Part shown: positions 57,051 through 64,000 of the stretch, in pieces | Layout: each line of letters begins with the position of its first letter | Numbering within the stretch: position 1 is the stretch's first letter | Origin: Sorex araneus | Lineage: Eukaryota > Chordata > Mammalia > Eulipotyphla > Soricidae | NCBI RefSeq assembly: GCF_027595985.1 | Contig: NC_073311.1 | Span: 27,803,892 to 27,867,891 of the forward strand | Direction: 5' to 3' | DNA length: 64,000 nucleotides | Made by a program: the position numbers and the translations under genes | Notes under the pieces: model-generated | What the model saw: the letters and a program-made list of their open reading frames with translations, nothing else | Database searches by the model: none | What the model was told of the DNA's origin: nothing

Positions 57051-59045
57051 GTAAGCTCAGCTGCATTTCACTACCTCCTAAAGTGATTCCACCTTTTTTG
57101 TTTTACTTCTTTCAGTGTGCTGTTATTAGAGTGTATCCTGGGAGAAGAGCTTTTCTCTTTTCTTAATTTGCTTACTTGTGCCAGCAATCAAATTCTTTCA
57201 ATCCTTATAATCACAAGGCTCTTTTTTAAAAAATCTTTCAATCTGCAAAACAATAAAAGAAATCTTAATGAAATATCTCTCCTCTGTCTTTGAAATGTAA
57301 AGGGGAGAAAAGAACCACAAATCTTTAAATTAGGCTGGTCACTATGAATAGAGAAGTGCTAATGTCTTATTCTGAAAACTCATGCCTTTCAAAATGCATG
57401 AGCTCATTTTCAATCTCTTAGAGATAAAACTACAACTTCCTCTGAATAATTCAACTATGCTGAAATAACAAAACAAAATTGGTATTGGGTGGAAAATGAA
57501 TTTTGAAGGTTTTTTTCCTAGAAACATATAAAATTATTGCAAGTCATTTTGGGGAATATATTTCATCTTTTTGTGTTAGAAATAGGCAGATTCTTAATTG
57601 ATAGTTCTTTGAATGTCATTTAAATTGACACCATTTGTAATAGCAAAAATGGAAGTTTTATATTAATGGAAAACTGAATTTATATTGTTTTTGCCTACAA
57701 TAATTAAGAAGCCATGTGTTGATCAATAACTCATCTAGGAAATAGTATTTGAAATTTAAAAAAGTAACATGAAATGTAATTATTGCAATATGCTCCTACT
57801 ATTTGAAAAATCACTGATCACATAACAATGAGATAAAACTTAACTCAAACTCATACTAGAGTTTTTTACTAAAGTTATAACGTTAAATATTTTAGGACAT
57901 ATAATTTGTTATTTAGCAATGTCATATTTCTGCTTATCATGTGAAAAATCTAACTTTTAATTTTGCAATTTTTGTTAGCAAATCAATAGCAATGCTTTTA
58001 CAATTTTGATCTCATCTCAGTTATATAATATTAAAGGGATACTTTAATCTTATGCCAGAGTATGTCAGAAAACCATTTTGATGAAGACTTTGTTTATAAA
58101 CTTCAAATTTCTTGCAATGATAAGCTAACATTGGTGCAAATTTTTATATACATTTTTAACAAGTGATAGATTTTGTCATTCTTTAAAAAAAACACTGATT
58201 CTGCTATAATTAGAGAACAGGAGCTCGGGTGTTTTAATTTTATTTGTAGATAAAATTAAACATTTTTTTCCAAATGTGACTTTTTTTCAAATAGTATAAA
58301 GTTTGAGGTAGGCAGAACCATTTTAACTTCTGCTTTATGTCATGTAGATCAATGATTGAATACTCAGTTATTGGCTGTTGTCAGACTTTTTTTTTATAGT
58401 ATAAAAATTTTTCTCTTTGTAAATTATTCACCAATGAAAAATTAAAAGAATATTCTTTGAAAAAACATAAATCAATTTTTAACACTATTGTGCTATTACA
58501 CTGATGACAATTGCATTTTTCATTATCTTTCCTTAACTCCCTGTGATAATAATTGCTAAGTAACACAATAGTCATTCTTATTTAAAGTAGAAAAACAATT
58601 CTCTCAAAGTGTGTTTTATAAAATAACATCTCAAATTAAATAACTATGGTGTTTCTTTCTAAAATAATCAGAAAACATTTTTGTCTTGATAAAGTTCTGA
58701 ATAGATATTTTATAAAATTTGGATGTTAATGTGAATATTTTCTATGTACATAATTATTAACATTTGACCACAATCTTAGATAAATCTATTTAATTGCATA
58801 TATTCAGATTTTGCAGTAGAGATTTTAGTTCCAAATCAGTAATCTTGTGGCAAATAATGATGTTTTATATTATTAAAGTTCTTATTAATTTGATGTAAGC
58901 TACATATATTTTTTAAATACTGTTTTAAGCACAATATGTACATGAGAAAGATAGTATCTCTATTTTGAAATTAATCTAAAATCTGAGGTTAATGATAGTA
59001 CTATATGTGATTATGTAGTAACCATGTGGTTTTGATTTTATTCAG
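57051..59045 (+). other. NTS: NTS intron 1
   Basis: 1,995-base intron with consensus gtaagc...tttattcag ends. It is strongly AT-rich and I see no young SINE or other recognisable element in it. Confidence 0.9.
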
Positions 59046-59107
59046 ATTCAGAAGAGGAAATGAAAGCATTAGAAGCAGATTTATTGACCAATATGCATAC
59101 ATCAAAG
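59046..59107 (+). CDS. NTS: NTS exon 2: N-terminal propeptide
   Basis: Second coding exon. The acceptor ttttattcag precedes 59046; the first two bases complete the Asp codon begun in exon 1. It encodes (D)SEEEMKALEADLLTNMHTSK, precursor residues 25-45, the acidic start of the propeptide (large neuromedin region). It ends AAG before donor gtaact, so intron 2 (59108-62575, about 3.5 kb) is phase 0. Compared with the human sequence from memory, one substitution (L for F in EADLL) is visible. No frame damage. Confidence 0.95.
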
Positions 59108-62100
59108 GTAACTTTCTTTTCTTCAACTGAGGACTGAAAATCATATGAATTCTCATTATAAACATAGCACCCTTCCGTGTAATAATAACTTCCCATCAAG
59201 ACTGAAAAGTTCAATGAGAGGCATTTTGTTTTTTGAAAACATTTCCCTAAGTTCAAAGAAGTTTGGGGTGTTGATGTGATATGGAAAGAAATTATAGTGA
59301 CTATCAATCAGTATAATGTGACCTTAATTAAGTAGCTGTGTATTATTTATGTGGCCATGTGAACATATTTAAAGGAATCTTGTTTCCATTCTTACCCTGT
59401 TATATATGGCGAGAGGGATGTTGGCCTCATTTTAAACTCATGAATGAAAACCAACAATTTTGCCTTTTTATTACATTGGTGAAAGTAAAATGGAGTTCCT
59501 CAATTAGAAATAAAATAAGATAAAAAAATTTGGCAACTCATGAAACAGTCATTTATGAGCTATCTAAATTTAAACATGTGGGCCCATCACTTTGTTTGTT
59601 TTCACTCTTTTATTTTTAAATGCCTGAGTTGGGGTTTATGATCTAGATCTAGATATTTACATTAGATCCGTGCCTGGATAAATAATTAAAGTGTTAATAT
59701 GTATATGCTCATTGTTTTTCTAAACCAAGTAAGATCCCCATATTTCTCTCTTGGAGTCTTAAAGTCATTTTCTTTTATCCTAACCTGTACCTAGAAATTA
59801 CCCTCATTGGAAGTCTTTTTTTTTTTTTAATCTTAACCTATACATAGAAATTACCCTCATACATCTTATTGTCAGGTTACCACATAATAATTATTTACCC
59901 AGAGAAAATCAATTAGTAAGAATTAAAAACTTGGCTTAGAACATAGCATCTGGAAATAAAAAATGGTTCTCAAAAAAAAATATTGAGGTTAGCCAGTCAC
60001 CTGGTTCCAAATCTGATAATTCAAGAGTTGTTACGGTAAGAAAATAGCATTCAGAAAGTCCCATCTGATTATTGAAGCTAGTGTTCAATTCAAGTCTTGC
60101 CACCCTGGTTTTCTCTTGTCCAGTTTGAGGATTATGTTTCAAGGTACAACAACCCCTACTATGTAGGGAGAATTATATTTGATAGAGGGCATGATCAGAA
60201 AAAAATACCCATATTATAATGTACTTGAAGGTATGGGCCTATTATATGAACACTAACAAAACTGTGCACAACTAACCTCATAAGACATTTAAGGCACATA
60301 TGTTTTATTTATTACTCAGATATATGAAAGTAGAATGGATTAAAATCAAAATCTACCATAGTTTTCAAGGTTTCCTGTTTAATGTCAGCAGTGATCAACT
60401 TTAGTCAGGTCATTAAATGGAATAATACTAACTTTTATTAATGACATTTTAAAAATAGCAAAAATATTTTATCATGTAACATGAATTATTACAATAGTTG
60501 TTTTGCAAAGGTTGGTTTTCAATCCAAATACAAGGAGTGAAAATGTGGATTTAAAGATAATAGCAGGATTGAGGAGTATTGATGGAAAATTACTAAGTAG
60601 AAACATTATGTGTAGGAGTATTCTTGCTAGGCAATTGAATAGAATTCTGATATTTCCATGGCAATTTTTATCAAATTTCTCTTATTTGGTTAGATATGTA
60701 GGATGATTGTCTAGAGAAGGTGAGGAATTTTTGCTGTACCACAACATTCTAGCTAACCCTGCACTAATTTATTGACAGAGCTGGAAGTCAGGGTATAATC
60801 AATTTGACCAATTTTATTTGGTCCAGCACAGCTTTTGCATTATCCAGATTGAAATATTTTAAGCCATAAAAAGGGTCTTGAACAAATATCTATGTTGAAA
60901 TCCTCAGTCAAAAGCATTCTCTTTGCCATGCTTCATATGCATAGCAGGGACAAATAATTATTAATAGCTATATTGAGTAATGTAACCACATTAACTTGAA
61001 TAAAGAAATAAGATGATCAGTTTCCTCATTCAAGAACTCATCAGGTAATATTATCCTTGAAAGATACATTATGAATAAATAATTTTATGGTCCAATTAAT
61101 TGGACAACATTGAAAATTCTATTTAGTATCATTGAGAAGTTAAAACTGAACATTTGCAAGTAAACATTCTGACTTCATCTGGAATCAAGAAGTTTTTAAA
61201 TGTCCTTAGAGCTCAGATTTTTCAATTTAATTGACAGTGAAATCTTGTTTCAAAACGTGAATGCAGAACAAAAGCTCCAAGATATACAATTTAGGCATCA
61301 CAGTGATATCTAAAGAGCTTTCCAAATTAGTTAGAGTGAATAAAGTTTTATTGCTTCATAGGTGCCATGTTGCATCTAAGGTTACGGCAGCATAAAAATT
61401 TAAGTAATGATTACATATTTATTCCAACTCTTGGTATACTTTTAATGGTTTTAAAAGTATTCCTATGTAATGGCAGTAACAGTGAACACAATGATAATGT
61501 GATACTTCTGCTCATAATATATATCCAAGACTTATAGTTTTTCTTTTTGTCTTTGATTGGAGTATTCACTATTTTCTAATTTCTGGTCTCACATTGTCAA
61601 ATATTGGATTTGCAACTGCATTATATTTGGAGATAATTCATAGAAAACTGATAGCTTGCCCTAATTCTACTAAGTGTTCCTTCCCATTAGGACTTTGCAT
61701 TTAGACAAATATTTTATTCTTTTGAGAAAAAAATATCTTTTCTTTCATCTATAATGTTAATTTCATCTATACTATTAATTTTTCCTTATGACTTCAAACT
61801 AAGTTATGTTAATTCTTGTACTTTTGTTATTGGCATATAAAAATTGTTGATTGTGGCAATACTGATTCTAGACAAGATTGTATTACTAAAGTTTTGTAAT
61901 TCAAGAAAAATTGTAAATTGAAGATAAATTTGTAAGCTGTAATGCTGTCAATAAATATTAATGTGTTGGCTATATTATTATTATCACAGTACAATAATTA
62001 TCCCAAACATTAATAGCTCCATAATTCTTATTCATAAAACACTAAAATAAATGTAATAGAGAAGGGCATTTAAAAATATTTTATTCTGTTATGTATACAT

Positions 62101-62575
62101 TAATTAAATATACTTACACATTTTACTGCTATTTACATTTCACATATTTTCATTCTTGGTTCATGCATGTATATGTGTAAATATTCTATTAAAATTTATA
62201 TTATTGAGTTGGAAAGTTAAGTGAGTGAATATATAGTTGCTTGTATGCAGAAGACCAGGGTTCAATCCAGCACCCGATATGGTTTTCCATTTCATGCCTG
62301 AAATGATCCCTGAGGACAGATCCAGGAGTAATTCTTGAGTACTGCCAATAAATTAACAAATAAATAAATTACATTTTCAATATATAGTGTATGTAGTATG
62401 GGTGCTATTTAGATTTCTGATGTTGAGTTATTAAATCATAACAGGATATTGTTAGTTCGGATTTACAATAAACCTAAAATGCCTAATACAATAGAACTAA
62501 AAAGCATAAAAGCACTTTAATTCTTACATAGTGCATTTTAACTATAATATCTGTTTCTTTTTTTCTATATTTCAG
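59108..62575 (+). other. NTS: NTS intron 2
   Basis: 3,468-base phase-0 intron (gtaact...tatatttcag). Apart from one old SINE near 62212-62365, nothing is recognised in it. Confidence 0.9.
62212..62365 (+). mobile_element. SINE type A, old (NTS intron 2)
   Basis: AGAAGACCAGGGTTCAATCC, ATGATCCCTGAGGACAGATC, AGGAGTAATTCTTGAGTACT, A-rich tail. Confidence 0.75.
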
Positions 62576-62800
62576 ACAAGTAAAGCAAGTGGTGTCTCCT
62601 GGAAAATGACCCTGCTAAATGTTTGCAGCCTCATAAATAATCTGAACAGCCAAGCTGAGGAAACAGGAGAGTTTCGTGAAGAGGAACTCAGTATAAGAAG
62701 GAAATTTCCTGTTGCCATAGATGACTTTAGCTTGGAAGCAATGTTGACAATATATCAGGTCCAAAAAATCTGTCACAGCAGGGCATTTCAACGCTGGGAG
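62576..62800 (+). CDS. NTS: NTS exon 3: central propeptide with dibasic processing site
   Basis: Third coding exon, exactly 75 codons (precursor residues 46-120), matching the family's exon 3 length as I recall it. The acceptor is ctatatttcag after a T-rich tract, and the donor gtaaca follows GAG at 62800. The frame contains the conserved stretches WKMTLLNVCSL, NNLNSQAEETGE, FSLEAMLTIYQ and KICHSRAFQ. The dibasic RRK at residues 86-88 is retained; in other mammals this is the first prohormone-convertase site, giving large neuromedin forms. The variable part between residues 46 and 53 (TSKASGVS) and residues 78-93 differ most from human. The last exon, which should carry neuromedin N, neurotensin and three more dibasic sites, is not found before 64000, so about 120 of roughly 170 residues are present. 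Confidence 0.96.
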
Positions 62801-62956
62801 GTAACACAATTTTTTTTAAAAAAATGAATATATGCAATTATGGATATACTAGTTAGATTTCATGTGTACTAATTTGTTAAATCTCAATCATTATCATAGT
62901 GAGAAAATAATGAGGTTTGTGGATAAATAGTACACGAGACATTCAGAGTGTGCTTT

Positions 62957-63126
62957 TTTTTTTCTTTTTGGGTCACACCCAGCACTACTCAGGGGTTACT
63001 CCTGGCTTTGCACTCAGGAATTACTCCTGGCGGTGCTTGGGGGACCATATAGGATGCCGGGGATCGAACCCGGGTCGGCCGCGTGCAAGGCAAAAGCCCT
63101 ACCCGCTGTGCTATCGCTCCGGCCCC
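62957..63126 (-). mobile_element. SINE type A, young (NTS intron 3)
   Basis: Near-consensus reverse copy with intact CpGs (GAACCCGGGTCGGCCGCGTG, GCTATCGCTCCGGCCCC). Perfect 14-bp target duplication TCAGAGTGTGCTTT at 62943-62956 and 63127-63140. It starts about 157 bases after the exon 3 donor. Confidence 0.96.
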
Positions 63127-63335
63127 TCAGAGTGTGCTTTAAAGATTTGGAATTAAACTCTTTTTTTTAGTTCAGAAAGAGGTGTAGAGTTTAAATCAAT
63201 AGCATACATTACATGGTTTTGGTGATTTGGTGGAAAGCCAAAGGCATTTAGGAAATTCAAAAGTTTTTTTTGAATCAGTAAATTCTATGTGTTTATCTGT
63301 AAACAAACAGAAATATAAAAGGTTCATGGTGGGGA

Positions 63336-63480
63336 GGCAGAAATTAGTACAGGAGGTAAGGCAATTGCCTTGCATGCAGTAGACCTTAATCCCTTGCACT
63401 GACACAGATTAGAACAGTCAGGAATAGGATCCAGAACCACTGGCTACACTCCTCTCCCCTCAAATGCAACAAAAAACTTA
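63336..63480 (+). mobile_element. SINE type A, old
   Basis: GAGGTAAGGCAATTGCCTTG, CATGCAGTAGACC, then diverged body. Confidence 0.55.
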
Positions 63481-63589
63481 AAAGGTTCTTTTGAATTTTA
63501 TATATTAGGCAAAACATAGGTCTATATGTAGGATATACACTGCTTACTATGTGTACTCTGTGTGTACTTTTCCTAATTTTGATCATTAT

Positions 63590-63780
63590 CTTTTTGTTGT
63601 TGTTGAAGGGGTGGGTAGAGGGTGCTACAACCTGTGTGTTGCTCAGGAATTACTCCTGGTTCTGCTCTTAGCCATCACTCCTGGTCTCAGGGAATCAGAA
63701 GTGGTTCTAGGGATCAAAACCAGCAGATCAAAGATGCACAAGGCAAGTGCCCTAACTGCTGCACTGTCTCTTGGGTTCCA
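63590..63780 (-). mobile_element. SINE type A, old
   Basis: Reverse copy: TTGTTGTTGTTGAAGGG tail, GCTCAGGAATTACTCCTGGT, ATGCACAAGGCAAGTGCCCT. Confidence 0.7.
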
Positions 63781-64000
63781 CAGATTTCAATCTCATGAAC
63801 CTCTGTGCACAGAAAATGAACTAGTATTTGTTATTACTAATCTCTCCTGTGTCAATCTATTTTTGATCAGCTAAAGGGGCAAAGTAAGAAGTTGATGCAC
63901 AAAACAATATTACCTATGATAGCACAGACAAACTCTTTGGAAAAGATGAAATATGAAGCAGGAATCTTAGTCCTTATTCTGACTTCAAAACAAAAAGATG

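Larger units (their letters stand above)
62801..64000 (+). other. NTS: NTS intron 3 (partial)
   Basis: Begins with donor gtaaca and runs off the window. It holds one young SINE (62957-63126) and two older ones (63336-63480, 63590-63780). No acceptor plus KRKIPYILK-type frame is found before 64000. Confidence 0.85.

Noticed and set aside
56957..57166. Reading the NTS first exon as a 69-residue protein starting at GTG 56957
   Set aside because: It runs through the clear splice donor at 57051 and starts at a non-ATG codon; the family start is ATG 56978.
1..64000. Bacterial-type systems, CRISPR arrays or operons
   Set aside because: The sequence is clearly vertebrate nuclear DNA; the regularly spaced repeats seen are microsatellites and retroposon units.

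Overview
This is vertebrate nuclear DNA: AT-rich, intron-rich, packed with tRNA-derived SINEs and holding very little coding sequence. Two genes place it. On the plus strand, exons 1-3 of NTS (neurotensin/neuromedin N precursor) lie between about 56.87 and 62.80 kb. The final exon, which encodes the mature peptides, is past the right edge. On the minus strand, the first coding exon of RASSF9 lies at 27.37-27.42 kb and opens MAPFGRNLLKTR. As I recall the mammalian map, RASSF9 and NTS are divergent neighbours, and that arrangement supports both calls. The SINE families, and an RTE retrotransposon closely resembling those of strongylid nematodes, point to a shrew, most likely Sorex. The species call is inference.

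Layout. 1-27.37 kb is RASSF9 intron 1, since no RASSF9 exon 2 reading frame is visible and it should lie off the left edge. It holds SINEs, two copies of a 1.2-1.5 kb composite non-coding retroposon (2.2-3.4 and 5.9-7.4 kb), LINE 3' fragments and old MIR relics. 27.37-28.6 kb is the RASSF9 first exon and its GC-rich promoter region. 28.7-56.6 kb is the divergent intergenic region: SINEs, a small hAT element, a third composite retroposon copy, a possible retrocopy at 42.4-43.4 kb, a (GGAA)n tract and a dead RTE element at 45.15-47.51 kb. 56.67-64 kb is the NTS promoter and gene.

The most interesting layer is the mobile one. The RTE copy has its 5' half inverted relative to its 3' half and is flanked by a 15-bp target duplication. 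Its last roughly 50 bases (end of the reverse transcriptase frame plus a short-repeat tail) are the same sequence that ends one of the two main SINE types here (type B). That SINE therefore appears to have borrowed the tail of an RTE of probable nematode origin. Type A SINEs share the tRNA-like head but end in poly(A), so one head seems to be paired with two mobilising systems. I found no CRISPR, operon or bacterial-type system.
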